This document shows, piece by piece, positions 48,712-58,379 of a stretch of DNA of 64,000 bases (position 1 is the stretch's first letter; the number at the start of each line of letters is the position of its first letter). The notes beneath the pieces were generated by a model that was not told where the DNA came from, searched no databases, and saw only the letters and a list, made by a program, of their open reading frames with translations. Where the stretch lies: the NCBI GenBank assembly GCA_963675135.1, contig OY776123.1, positions 3,846,501 to 3,910,500 of the forward strand, read 5' to 3'. The position numbers and the translations under genes were made by a program. Origin of the DNA: Galeopsis tetrahit (taxonomy: Eukaryota; Streptophyta; Magnoliopsida; Lamiales; Lamiaceae).

Positions 48712-51700
48712 CCCCCCCTCAAGCGAAGAGTCGGAATCGCATCGACACGAAGCTTGGATCGAAGCAGTTCAAAATTTGGCCGGGGTAAACTCTTTGTAAA
48801 AATGTCCGCAATTTGGAGATGAGAGGTAACAAAGCGTGTCTCCAAATGTCCAGTTGCTACAAGTTCGCGAATGAAGTGACAGTCTATGTCAATGTGTTTA
48901 GCACGCTTGTGAGCAATTGGATTCTGACTCAAAAATAGGGCACTCTTGTTGTCACATAAGAGTAGCGAACGAGAAGAAGGAAGTGCACGAAGCTCCTTAA
49001 GTAAATGGGAAAGCCAAACCATTTCTTGAGCAGTGTTTGCTAGTGCACGATATTCAGACTCACAACTGGAGCGAGCAACTGTAGGTTGTTTCTTTGCACT
49101 CCAAGAAACCAGATTGCCGCCTAGAAAGATGGAGTAACCATAGGTGGAACGACGTGTGTCCACACAGCGGGCCCAGTCGGCGTCAGAGTAGCCAACAATG
49201 TTGTAGTCTGAAGAGGGCGAGAAGGATAGCCCATGATGAATAGTCCCTTTAACGTATCGAAGGATCCGTTTAACAGCCAAGAAATGATCCGTTGTGGGTG
49301 AATGAAGAAATTGGCTAACGTGATTAACGGCATAGGACAGATCCGGGCGAGTGATGGTGAGATATTGTAGAGCACCCACCAAGGATCGATAAAGTGTAGG
49401 ATCCTTGAACGATTCACCTGAACTGACCAGAGAGTCACCTGCAACCAGTGGAGTAGAGACCGGCTTGCAATCGAGCATTTCAGCTCGTGTGAGAATATCA
49501 TACGCATACTTTGCTTGGCCAAGGAAAAGGCCAGAAGGATGATGAGTAATCTCAAGACCAAGGAAGTAATTGAGACGACCAAGATCAGTGACAGCGAACT
49601 CTTTGTTGACACGAACAATGAACTTTTGTAAAGCATCAGAGTTGCTTCCTGTAACAATAATATCATCAACGTAGAGTAATAAAAAAATGGTACAAGAGGA
49701 ACTATGAAAGAAAAATAAAGAGGTGTCAAAACGAGAACGAGTGAATCCTAATGAGAATAAAAAAACACTAAATCTATCAAACCAAGCACGTGGAGCCTGG
49801 CGGAGGCCATAAAGAGACTTCTTCAACCTGCAAACATGATTAGGAAAACGAGGATCAGTAAAACCAGGAGGTTGTGACATAAATACAGGTTTAGGAAGTA
49901 CGCCATGCAGAAAGGCGTTTTTCACATCTAGTTGATGCAAAGGCCAAGAGCGCTGCACAGCCAAAGACAGTATGACACGAACAGTGGCAGCACGAACAAC
50001 AGGACTAAAGGTGTGCGAGAAGTCAAAATCTGGAATTTGAGAGAACCCTTGAGCAACTAAGCGAGCTTTATATCGCTCAATGGATCCATCAGATTTGTTC
50101 TTAGTACGAAAAACCCATTTAGAACCAACAATGTTGACAGAAGGCGGACGAGGGACAAGATCCCATGTCTGATTAGAATGTAAAGCCTCCATTTCGTCAC
50201 GCATGGCAGAATGCCAATGTGGAAGCTTTAAGGCAGATTTGAACCCTCGAGGTTCTGTGGAGACAGACAGGGAATGTAGCAGCTTAGTGGTAGCAATATC
50301 AACCGAATATTTGGGTTTAAAGATACCGGATTTGGCACGGGTTTGCATGGGATGAAGTGAAACGGATGGAGCGGGTGGAGGACTAGCCGGAGGAACGGGA
50401 ACCGTGGAAGGAGAGCCATGACCAGCAGGGTCGGTGGGTGCGGGTATGGCAGGATCAGGCACTGGAACCTGAATCGGGTCGGGAACAACGGGATGGAGCA
50501 TTGGCGTTGGCTCATGAGATGAATCAACAGGGCAGAGCGTGCAAACCTCAATAGGAGAAGAACACGCATATGACGATGAAGGAGGATCGTGCGGAACAGA
50601 TCGTGAAGAGGCAGGACTCGAGATTGTCGATCGAGAAACCTGAGGATCCAAAAAACAAGAAAAGTCCAAGTCAGTATGAGATGTAGACAAAGTATTAGAA
50701 GAGAAAGGAAATAGAGTCTCATCGAATTGAGCATGACGAGTAATGTAAGTGCGCGAAGAAACAGGATCGTAGCACCGAAAACCCTTGTGAATACTGCTAT
50801 AGCCAAGAAAAATGCAAGGATGACTACGAGGAGCCAACTTATGAGGAGCATAATCACGGAGATACGGAAACACACGACAACCAAAAACTTTAAAATTGCT
50901 ATATGAAGGAGGAGAGTGGAATAAAAGCTCATATGGTGACTTATTGTTAAGAACAGGAGATGGAAGCCTATTAATAATGTAGACAGCGGTAGAGAAGGCA
51001 TCAACCCAAAAAGGAAGAGGGGTATGAGAGTGAAACAAAAGTGATAAACCAGTTTCAGTTATGTGACGATGTTTTCTCTCAGCTCGACCATTTTGTTGAG
51101 GAGTGTAAGGACAAGAAAATCTATGTAAGATACCAAATGAATTAAAAAAATCACGGACACGATGGTTGGTAAATTCAGTACCACCATCACTCTGAAAAAT
51201 TTTAATGGATGAGTTAAATTGAGTGGAAACGAAAGTATTAAATTGTTTGAGAGCATCAAAAAACTCAGACTTTGCGCGTAAGGGATAAATCCACGAGAAA
51301 CGAGAAAAATCATCCACAAATAAAGCATAATATCTGAAACCATCGACAGACAAAACAGGAGAAGGACCCCATAAATCACAGTGTATAAGATCTAAAACAT
51401 GTAAAGCACGTTTATCGTTTAAATCAAACGGTAACCTTTTACTCTTAGCCAATTGGCAAGAAGTACAAGGTGACGGCTTAGGCAAAACAGAAGTAACACT
51501 CAAATGGCCTAAAGTTTTTAACAACTGAATAACAGAAATAGAAGCATGTCCCAAACGGGAGTGCCACAACTCAAAAGAAGACTTCAATAGACTAGAATTT
51601 AAAGCAGCAACCAGGGCAGATGTGCCCTGCTCTAGAATGTAAAGGCCATCCTTACATGTCCCTCGAGCGAGGATTTTCTTTGACAACCGAGTCTGAACCA

Positions 51701-52952
51701 CAAAAGAGTTGTTAGAGAACATAACATCAACAGGCAAATCATTGGTTAACTTGCTAATAGATAATAAATTTTTAGTAATATGAGGTACTACTAAAACATC
51801 TAACAAGGGCAAGGTATTAATAACACGAGAACCAATATGCGAAATGGGAAGAGAGTCACCATTACCGACGATGACTGAACCATTACCAGAATAGGGTTCA
51901 AAGGAATCCAGAGCAGTGGAGGAGGACGTCATATGAGCCGAGGCACCAGTGTCAACATACCAATCTGATACAGATGAGGGATTGACGGTACACTGAGTTT
52001 GAAACGCCTGGGCAATGTTTGCAGATCTGGACTGGGAATCATGAAAATTATAATCCCGAGAGAACCTGTTCGGGCAATTAGTGGCGTAATGAGCATCGCG
52101 ACAGATTTGGCAGCGAGGCACACGCTTAGTACCGCCACCTTGGGGACGGCCACCACTGTTGGAGGTATGGCCACCATCGCGACCACCCTGACCACGACCA
52201 CCGTCGCGGACCTGATTCGAAGTACGATTACCGGAAGACGACGAGCGATGACCTGAGCGATTAGCGTAAAAGGCAGCAGTAGGCGGCTGAGCGTCAGAAG
52301 CTTCCATAGCTTTCTCGCGTAACTCATGATCTCTGGCCTGAGACAACAGATCACGAAAGGAGGGTAAGGGGGCGATGGCTAGGCGAACCTCAGTGAACGC
52401 TCGAAATTGCGGGCCAAGTCCGCGAAGGAACCATCGAGCCTTGTCCGCATCAGAAACTGAGTGGCCGATTGCAGCAAGCTGGTGACAGAGATTAGTAAAC
52501 TTCCTATTGAACTCGACGACGGAAAGCGAACCACGACGGAGGAATTGTAGTTCATCCCGAAGTTGTTGAGCGTGGGATGGGGAGGAGGGATTGAATGCGG
52601 CCTCTAGGGCAAGCCAAACATCACGAGCCTTAGAGAGGCCAACGACTTCAGACATAGCTTCTTCCGTGAGAGAGGATAGAAGCAGGCAAAGGACACGATC
52701 GTGGCGTTTGCGCCAGAGAAGATAGGCTGGGTTGGGTTCGTCCTTGTCTTCGGACGACTTAATCAGAGGTTCGGGCTCGGGACCAGAACCGTCGACAAAG
52801 GTTGCGAGATTATCACATCGAAGCATTGGAAGAACTTGACTCTTCCAAAGAAGGTAGTTTGATGAAGAGAGGCGGATCGTAACCATGTGAATCAGAGTGG
52901 CAAGGGGAATGTGATCGGGATCCTTAGGTGTTGCTGGAACAATATCCGACAT
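48684..52952 (-). CDS. gag-pol: Copia Gag-Pol polyprotein, intact, 1,422 aa
   Basis: A single open frame. Gag (about 1-270) is followed by a zinc knuckle at 281-293 (CQICRDAHYATNC), whose second spacing is three residues, not the usual four. Protease has DTGA at 334-337. Integrase has an HHCC motif at about 463-499 and the catalytic triad D526, D589 and E625. Reverse transcriptase (about 930-1150) has YVDD at 1094-1097. RNase H (about 1250-1390) keeps the acidic residues in YSDADWA, SCESEY and LCDNKSA. The domain order PR-IN-RT-RH defines Copia. The final codons run through the polypurine tract and 28 nt into the 3' LTR. No stop or frameshift breaks it. Start chosen at the first in-frame ATG, about 70 bp inside the primer-binding site. 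Confidence 0.96.
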   Translation of the reverse strand: MSDIVPATPKDPDHIPLATLIHMVTIRLSSSNYLLWKSQVLPMLRCDNLATFVDGSGPEPEPLIKSSEDKDEPNPAYLLWRKRHDRVLCLLLSSLTEEAMSEVVGLSKARDVWLALEAAFNPSSPSHAQQLRDELQFLRRGSLSVVEFNRKFTNLCHQLAAIGHSVSDADKARWFLRGLGPQFRAFTEVRLAIAPLPSFRDLLSQARDHELREKAMEASDAQPPTAAFYANRSGHRSSSSGNRTSNQVRDGGRGQGGRDGGHTSNSGGRPQGGGTKRVPRCQICRDAHYATNCPNRFSRDYNFHDSQSRSANIAQAFQTQCTVNPSSVSDWYVDTGASAHMTSSSTALDSFEPYSGNGSVIVGNGDSLPISHIGSRVINTLPLLDVLVVPHITKNLLSISKLTNDLPVDVMFSNNSFVVQTRLSKKILARGTCKDGLYILEQGTSALVAALNSSLLKSSFELWHSRLGHASISVIQLLKTLGHLSVTSVLPKPSPCTSCQLAKSKRLPFDLNDKRALHVLDLIHCDLWGPSPVLSVDGFRYYALFVDDFSRFSWIYPLRAKSEFFDALKQFNTFVSTQFNSSIKIFQSDGGTEFTNHRVRDFFNSFGILHRFSCPYTPQQNGRAERKHRHITETGLSLLFHSHTPLPFWVDAFSTAVYIINRLPSPVLNNKSPYELLFHSPPSYSNFKVFGCRVFPYLRDYAPHKLAPRSHPCIFLGYSSIHKGFRCYDPVSSRTYITRHAQFDETLFPFSSNTLSTSHTDLDFSCFLDPQVSRSTISSPASSRSVPHDPPSSSYACSSPIEVCTLCPVDSSHEPTPMLHPVVPDPIQVPVPDPAIPAPTDPAGHGSPSTVPVPPASPPPAPSVSLHPMQTRAKSGIFKPKYSVDIATTKLLHSLSVSTEPRGFKSALKLPHWHSAMRDEMEALHSNQTWDLVPRPPSVNIVGSKWVFRTKNKSDGSIERYKARLVAQGFSQIPDFDFSHTFSPVVRAATVRVILSLAVQRSWPLHQLDVKNAFLHGVLPKPVFMSQPPGFTDPRFPNHVCRLKKSLYGLRQAPRAWFDRFSVFLFSLGFTRSRFDTSLFFFHSSSCTIFLLLYVDDIIVTGSNSDALQKFIVRVNKEFAVTDLGRLNYFLGLEITHHPSGLFLGQAKYAYDILTRAEMLDCKPVSTPLVAGDSLVSSGESFKDPTLYRSLVGALQYLTITRPDLSYAVNHVSQFLHSPTTDHFLAVKRILRYVKGTIHHGLSFSPSSDYNIVGYSDADWARCVDTRRSTYGYSIFLGGNLVSWSAKKQPTVARSSCESEYRALANTAQEMVWLSHLLKELRALPSSRSLLLCDNKSALFLSQNPIAHKRAKHIDIDCHFIRELVATGHLETRFVTSHLQIADIFTKSLPRPNFELLRSKLRVDAIPTLRLRGGNREDLIDE
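48712..48720 (-). promoter_or_regulatory. Polypurine tract of the Copia element
   Basis: GAGGGGGGG on the minus strand, directly against the 3' LTR; it primes plus-strand DNA synthesis. Confidence 0.85.
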
Positions 52953-53020
52953 TGTGAAGGAGAAGGAAGAAACGGATGGGAAAGAAAAAAAAATTGGGCT
53001 AGAGTTTTCAGCACTTAATT

Positions 53021-53031
53021 TGCTGATACCA
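53021..53031 (-). promoter_or_regulatory. Primer-binding site, initiator tRNA-Met type
   Basis: TGGTATCAGCA directly follows the 5' LTR. The first nine bases match the complement of the 3' end of initiator tRNA-Met, the usual plant Copia primer. Confidence 0.9.
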
Positions 53032-53198
53032 TGACAGAATGATAATAATCACCGTGTAATTTACGGTGTATGATATTCTCATTAATATAGGTGAATTACA
53101 ACTTGTTGTACAAGAAAAGAATCTATATACAAGGAAAGAACTTGTTGTACAAGAAAAGAACCTAATCAATTTATTCATCAATCAAATCTTCTCTATTA
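53032..53198 (-). repeat. 5' LTR of the Copia element
   Basis: 167 bp; carries the promoter of the element. 166 of 167 bases match the 3' LTR. Confidence 0.95.
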
Positions 53199-53538
53199 AA
53201 AGGGTTAAGGATTTGGGGATCTGTTATTCTCCCTCACGCGATTATGGTTAGCGATTCTTAAAAAGTCAAAAAAAAATTTGATAGCATTCGCCTTGGAGAC
53301 TTGTGGCAAATTCAGCAACTCTAGCGACCATGTCTGACAAATTTGGTCGAAAAATGTCATAGTGTATTGAATTGTAAAACTTCAAAAAGTTATGTATTGA
53401 ATTGCAGAGAAATAACATGTTATAGTTGATAAACACCATAAATGTAGTCAAATTTTATGCAACTAACCCTTTTATAGGTTATCTAACATAGAGATTGTGT
53501 GGCATATTCAATGGCTCTGGTGGCCATGTTGAACTAAA

Positions 53539-54585
53539 TCTATATATATATATAAACAGCATAGTTGACTTTGGTCAATTCCCGCCAAAATTGTTGGGCC
53601 AACTTTTTTTTTTTTTTGAAAGTAAAGGCCCAAGGCCCAGTTGTTTTAATTTTTAGGTTATATCAGAGTTATTCTATTCGCTATTCAATTATAAATTAAT
53701 TATTAAAAAATATTTGTAATTAAGTATACCCCTATAAATTTTATTTTCAATTCCCTAATAATTTTCATATTTTCCTTTTTTGTTTGTCCCTCAAAAGTTT
53801 GCATATCTTAAATTAAAAATAATCATCACACACATATTTATCCTTCATGTCATTACTTTTGAGACTCACCATACACTCAATCAACCTATTTTATCTACTT
53901 TATATATAAAAATTTACAAAATTGCTCATCAACACTCTCATCATTACACTTTTTTCTTAAATCATGTGCCCAAGATTTTCCGCAAACTTTTCGAAGACGG
54001 AGGTAGTAATTATTAAAAAACATTTGTAATTAATTTATGTATATTTGTACATATATTTTTTGTTTCCCAAGATTATATATAGATTTTAATTATAAGTTAA
54101 AATTTGTATGAGATAGATTCATGAATGTATTTGTAAAATTAAATTTTAATTAATTACTTTATTTCGTCAGAAGCTTCCATCTTTTCATTTAGATGTCTCA
54201 CAAAAAAAAATCTCATTTTATTTTTGTGTATAAATTGTGACTCCACCTCTTTTACTCTTAAATTATTCTACATTCCATTTTATTCCCCCTCTTCAATCAT
54301 ATAAATTTTACTACACCTCATTTTATATTAATATTTTTCAAATTCTATGATAATTATGGAGTAATATTCCATCAATAATTATAAGTAAATTCATCGATTT
54401 TAAAAAATGTATACATTCATTCACAAGATGAAATCAATGATATGATTTCACATAGTATTATTGTTCTTCAAATTCTGTAAAATTCAACAATTGAAAATTT
54501 TAAATAGCACGAATGTATTCTATAAATAATTAATTAAAATTTATTAATAATCAATCTGTCGTGCAACGCACGGGAGAATTACTAG
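53539..54585 (+). mobile_element. Non-autonomous Helitron (1,047 bp)
   Basis: Begins TCTATATATATATATAAACA after an A and ends in a small hairpin CGTGC-AAC-GCACG followed by GGAGAATTACTAG and a T. The TC start, the 3' hairpin, the CTRR end and insertion between A and T without target duplication are the Helitron signature. The first unit of the surrounding tandem repeat shows the empty site. No Rep/helicase ORF, so it depends on another element. Confidence 0.85.
53775..54006. mobile_element. Possible Stowaway inside the Helitron
   Basis: The right end reads AAACTTTTCGAAGACGGAGG and a partly matching inverted AAAAGTTTGCATATC lies at the left near 53795. The left terminus is not clear. Confidence 0.4.
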
Positions 54586-54819
54586 TTTGATTGAAAAACG
54601 TTGTAGTGTATCGAATTATAATTTTTTAAAAAATGTATTGAATTGTAGAGAAAATGTATAATTGATAAACATCTTTAAATTGTTTTTTATGCAAAAAAAT
54701 TATTTTAAAAGTGAATTATACCCACAATATTCACATACCTAAAATTATTTGGAATAATATATTAGCATAAACTACAACAAGAATCATAAATAATAAATAC
54801 TCAAAAGTTAGGAACCTAA

Positions 54820-54933
54820 TTTTTTTTTTGAATTACATTAAATACCCAACCCTTTTTCCCCTCCTCATGACTCGAACCCATAATCTAAGGCCTAGATAGT
54901 GGTGCTCTAACCACTTGAGCTATCCCACTTTTT
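54820..54933 (-). mobile_element. tRNA-derived SINE, copy 2
   Basis: The minus strand carries GGATAGCTCAAGTGGTTAGA (A box) and GGGTTCGAGTC (B box), the same 3' body as the copy at 19948-20060, and an A tail (T run at 54820-54829 on the plus strand). No clear target duplication. Confidence 0.85.
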
Positions 54934-55046
54934 CTTGACAAGTCAATCATTGGAAGACAAATTAAAACATTTTAGCTTTTTACCATAAACCAATTCCATA
55001 GTTTCACCTTAAATTCTTCAACTAATTTGACAACCAAAAACTCCTC

Positions 55047-55540
55047 ATTATTTTTTTTTTTTTTTTTATGAAGGGTTTACAAGATCATAAAATAGAGTTA
55101 CACGAGCCTAAGATCTTGATCTTCAAACCAAACGGATATCGCCGTCCACTCTAATCGTGTGAAGAGGAAATACGAGTTTCCCTTTGTCTTTAAAGGGTGT
55201 CCAGGTCTCCAATCTTTAAATGAGATAACCCCACACTAAGGTGTTCTCATATCAAGAATTGAAAAAAAACTACACCAGATCTACAGATCTACAAACTCAA
55301 ATCTGCAGATCTACAAACTCTGTAGATCTACAAACTCAGATCTGCAGATCTGCAACTCAAGATTACAGATCTATAACTCAGATCTAGCAAAAACTAAAAT
55401 AAAAGAAGAGATCGAAGAGAAACGAAACCAACAGATCTGAAGCGAGAACAAAGACCGCAGCAACCGAGACAAGAACAAAGACGGAAACGTGAACTATGGA
55501 TCTGTGACGGAGACCAAAGAAGAAAACTTTCTCGTCACCT
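55047..55540 (-). mobile_element. Possible non-LTR retrotransposon fragment with A tail
   Basis: Read on the minus strand the segment ends TTGTAAACCCTTCAT followed by about 19 A. Upstream is a cluster of AGATCTACAAACTC / AGATCTGCAG repeats (about 55265-55385). No reverse transcriptase or target duplication was found, so it may be a truncated LINE or an unrelated repeat. Confidence 0.35.
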
Positions 55541-55648
55541 CCTTCCTCAATTTTTAACATACATTGTTAATTTCTTCGGCCCAAATGATACTTCGTATAT
55601 ATTTTTTTTCTCCACTACAACTTTGAAATCTTGACATAGTGAAATTAA

Positions 55649-57016
55649 GGGGAGTGTATTCAATTGAGATTTTGTTGAATTTTTTTGAACTTTTAAAATT
55701 TGGGGTATTCAGTCTGAATTTTTAAAAGTCTTTCAAAATTTTGAGGTATTCAATACGATTTTAAAAAGTCTTTAGAAATCTTTAGGTATTCAACAATCTA
55801 TGGATTTTAATACTCTATGGGAGTGTTTACTTTGGGCTTTGGGTGGTTTTAAAAATCGTATTTTTGAAATTTCGATGAATAGTAAAATGAGTGTTTCTTT
55901 TGGGTTTTGGAATAGTGGAGGATTTAACTTTATGTCAAATCAAGTTGTAAGATTGAATAAGTTTGTATTATTATATTATTATTTGGTGAAATTATAATGA
56001 TTAGTTGATTATGTAATGATTAAATGTATTATATTATTGTATTATTATAGTATTATTATATTATTGTTGAGAAATAATATAATGATTGAAGTAATATTAT
56101 ATAAATATAACTTTATGTCAAATCAATATGTTTGATAGGAGTGGATTTGAGTGGATTTTGAAAACCGGGTTTTAAATCCCAAAATAAAACGTGTTTTGGA
56201 TCTTGAAATCCAAAACCTGGTTTTTAAAACCAAAAGTAAACATCCCCTATGGATTTCGTTGGCTTCAAAAATACAAATAAATTTCACTATTCAAAATCTC
56301 TTCTAAAAACTAGAGATTTCAACGGATTCTCTCAAAATAGAAAACAGACATTCTTGTTCTTCGATAAGCATCATCATAGATTCTTCACCACCATGAATTG
56401 ACACTGTTAGGTTAGCAATAATATATTCTCGATTGCCACCTAATTTATAATTTATAGCATTAATGCCAACTTTAAGATCTCAAGAACATTTATTCACAAT
56501 GTTCTTAGATCTTAAAGTTAACACGTGGTGTTCGATATCATCTAAAAGATTTTGGTGATCAAGGTTGTCACCCATTCAATCTTCGTCATGCATCATTAAG
56601 AAATGTGATTGAGAGAATTTTTGGTATTTTCAAATTGCAATTCACAATTTTCAAAACCCACCTCCATTCCCATTTCAAACACAAGCAGAGAAAATCACCA
56701 CATCTCGACATAGAGAAAACTCAAAGTCAACTACAACAAAGAACTAATATATTTTTTGTATTTTTTCTAAATAATTTAAATAATTTTTTTTATATACAAG
56801 TGTGTTCGATATACGTTTGCATCAATAGTTTTAGGAGCGTAGTTTATGGAAATCCATGTAAATCAATAAAAAAATGTGTATTTCAAAATCTTGTCAAATC
56901 TATAAAAATCCATATAAATCAATAAAAAAATCCGTCAAACTCTGTATAGAGTCTATGGATTTTCTAAATCCACTAACTTTTTAAAGTCCAACAGAATCTC
57001 AATTGAATACCCCTCC
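55649..57016. mobile_element. Harbinger-like element with TAA target duplication, hosting MITE A
   Basis: The ends GGGGAGTGTATTCAATTGAG and, inverted, GGAGGGGTATTCAATTGAGA are flanked by TAA on both sides (55646-55648, 57017-57019). A three-base TAA/TTA duplication is typical of PIF/Harbinger and Tourist elements. Net length without the inserted MITE is about 940 bp. ORFs inside are short and unrecognised; no DDE transposase is visible. Confidence 0.75.
55819..56247. mobile_element. MITE family A, copy 2, uninterrupted (429 bp)
   Basis: Starts GGGAGTGTTTACTTTGGGC and ends inverted GGGGATGTTTACTTTTGG. It matches copy 1 (3158-5171) on both sides of that copy's MULE and carries TTGTATTATT once, so it shows the empty state. 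It lies inside the element at 55649-57016. Confidence 0.82.
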
Positions 57017-57019
57017 TAA

Positions 57020-57548
57020 GTTTAAAACAGTTTAACATCTAATTTTCATTATTCTAAAGATGGAGAGTTTTGCAAGTTCTCGTGTGCTGATTGGTTGGAC
57101 AAAGTAAGTCTTGTAATGCGAAATATTTTTTGTACTGTTTATGGGTATTACTTATACAATATTACAATTTTTTATAAAATATTGATTTACTTAAATTAAA
57201 AAAAAAAAAAAAAGATCATTCTCTGTCATTTTGAGAATAGTGAAGTTCAGTTCAATTCAAAATTGTTAATATATCATTTTGAGAATAGTGAAGTTAAAGT
57301 TCAAAATTGTTAATATATCTAAACATTGAATTTAGAGTATTATATTTATGTATTTTCTCTAACCACAAAATGTGTATATTTTTCTTTTTAAACCGTTCAC
57401 ATAAAATGAGTTTGTTTTCTTTCCTGTAAACCACAGTTACTTTATATTCTCTCAACTTTATCTATTTTATAGGAGTAATAAATAATTTTTTAAAAAAAGT
57501 TATGCAAAAACAGCCAAACACATAGGAAACACTTTTTAGAATTAGAGC
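57020..57548. other. AT-rich spacer with a short tandem duplication
   Basis: CATTTTGAGAATAGTGAAGT and the following CAAAATTGTTAATATATC occur twice near 57227-57320. No gene is seen. Confidence 0.5.
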
Positions 57549-57898
57549 GGAAAATATCACTTTTGATCATCAAGTTTATCCATTTTTATTAGATTTGGTC
57601 ACCACCATTTAATTACTATAAAAATTGGTCACTCAGTTATTATTTTTTATCAAAATTAATGCTTAGTCAAAATTGACTAACGGAGAAATAGTTTTGAGAT
57701 GCAATTTTTTTTTTACATCATTTCCTCACTTTTAATTCCAATTTTTTTTTTTTTTTTTTTTACTATATACTAAACGGGAGTTAAGGTCTAAAAGGAACAA
57801 TAATGCTTCTGCACTCCACGGTAAGTTTTTATAGGTTATTTTTTTTTGTTTCCATTTTTATCTATTTTTTTTATTTTATATGCCGATGCAAAAAATAA

Positions 57899-58045
57899 AT
57901 CAACCATTTTTACATTAAAAGGTTTTATGGTGGTAAAATGGTTGATGACCGTTATTATAGGCATTATGTAAGGGGATATGTAGATTATTTTAACTATATT
58001 GATGCTGATATGTTTAGATTAATTGAACAAGCAAAAAAAAGTTGA
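57899..58045 (+). pseudogene. Relic of a MULE-associated PB1-like N-terminal domain
   Basis: A 48-codon open stretch bounded by stops contains YGGKMV near its start and YVRGYVDYFNYIDADMFRL later. This spacing of a Gly-Gly pair, a tyrosine/glycine turn and an acidic D..E segment resembles the N-terminal region of many plant MULE transposases. Only this fragment is visible; no catalytic domain. The assignment is a pattern judgement. Confidence 0.4.
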
Positions 58046-58099
58046 TCCCAATATTTTAGAGTCTATTTCCAGAAGTTGCCTTCCTTAGACCAAAAGTCA

Positions 58100-58345
58100 A
58101 TTTTATTTTTTTAAAAAATGTATATTGAAAAGTGTAATTCATTATAATTAAAAAGTGCAACACAATATTACTGAAAAGTGTAAGTCGCTATAATTGAAAA
58201 GTGCAAAACTTTTAATGAAAAGTGTAAGTTATTATAACTAAAAATTAAAACACAATATTATTGAAAAGTGCACGTTTATATAACTAAAATGTGCAATATA
58301 ACATTACTAAAAAAATGTACGTCAATATAACTTAAAATATTATTT
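58100..58345. repeat. Tandem GAAAAGTG-word array
   Basis: About nine spaced copies of (T)GAAAAGTGYAA or AAAAGTGTAAGT alternate with TATAA words. The palindromic MITEs at 1-227 and 7146-7378 use the same words, but here they run in one direction and are not mirrored. Confidence 0.65.
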
Positions 58346-58379
58346 TAAAAATGGTAAGTAACTAGATAATTTTTCAGGA

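Larger units (their letters stand above)
48545..53198 (-). mobile_element. Complete Copia LTR retrotransposon (4,654 bp)
   Basis: Order on the minus strand: 5' LTR 53032-53198, primer-binding site, one gag-pol frame, polypurine tract, 3' LTR 48545-48711. A perfect 5-bp target duplication AAAGG flanks it (48540-48544, 53199-53203). The LTRs are 167 bp each and differ at one base, so insertion is recent. Read in the element's sense the LTR runs TA...CA, not the usual TG...CA. Short LTRs suggest the Ale/Retrofit lineage; that assignment is inference. All enzymatic domains are intact, so it may be autonomous. It lies about 1.4 kb upstream of the putative spatacsin leader, in the same orientation. 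Confidence 0.96.
53294..54690. repeat. Tandem duplication of about 190 bp, second unit split by a Helitron
   Basis: Unit 1 (about 53294-53464) and unit 2 (about 53491-53538 joined to 54586-54690) share the order GAGA..TTGTG, GACCATGT/GGCCATGT, GAAAAATGT, GTGTATTGAATTG, TTGATAAACA and TTTTATGCAA. In unit 2 the Helitron lies between AAA and TTT; unit 1 reads CAAATTTGGTCG there, uninterrupted. Confidence 0.75.

Noticed and set aside
49121..49729. Long alternative frames antisense or shifted inside Copia (also 50228-51004, 51929-52354)
   Set aside because: They are shadows of the Gag-Pol frame.
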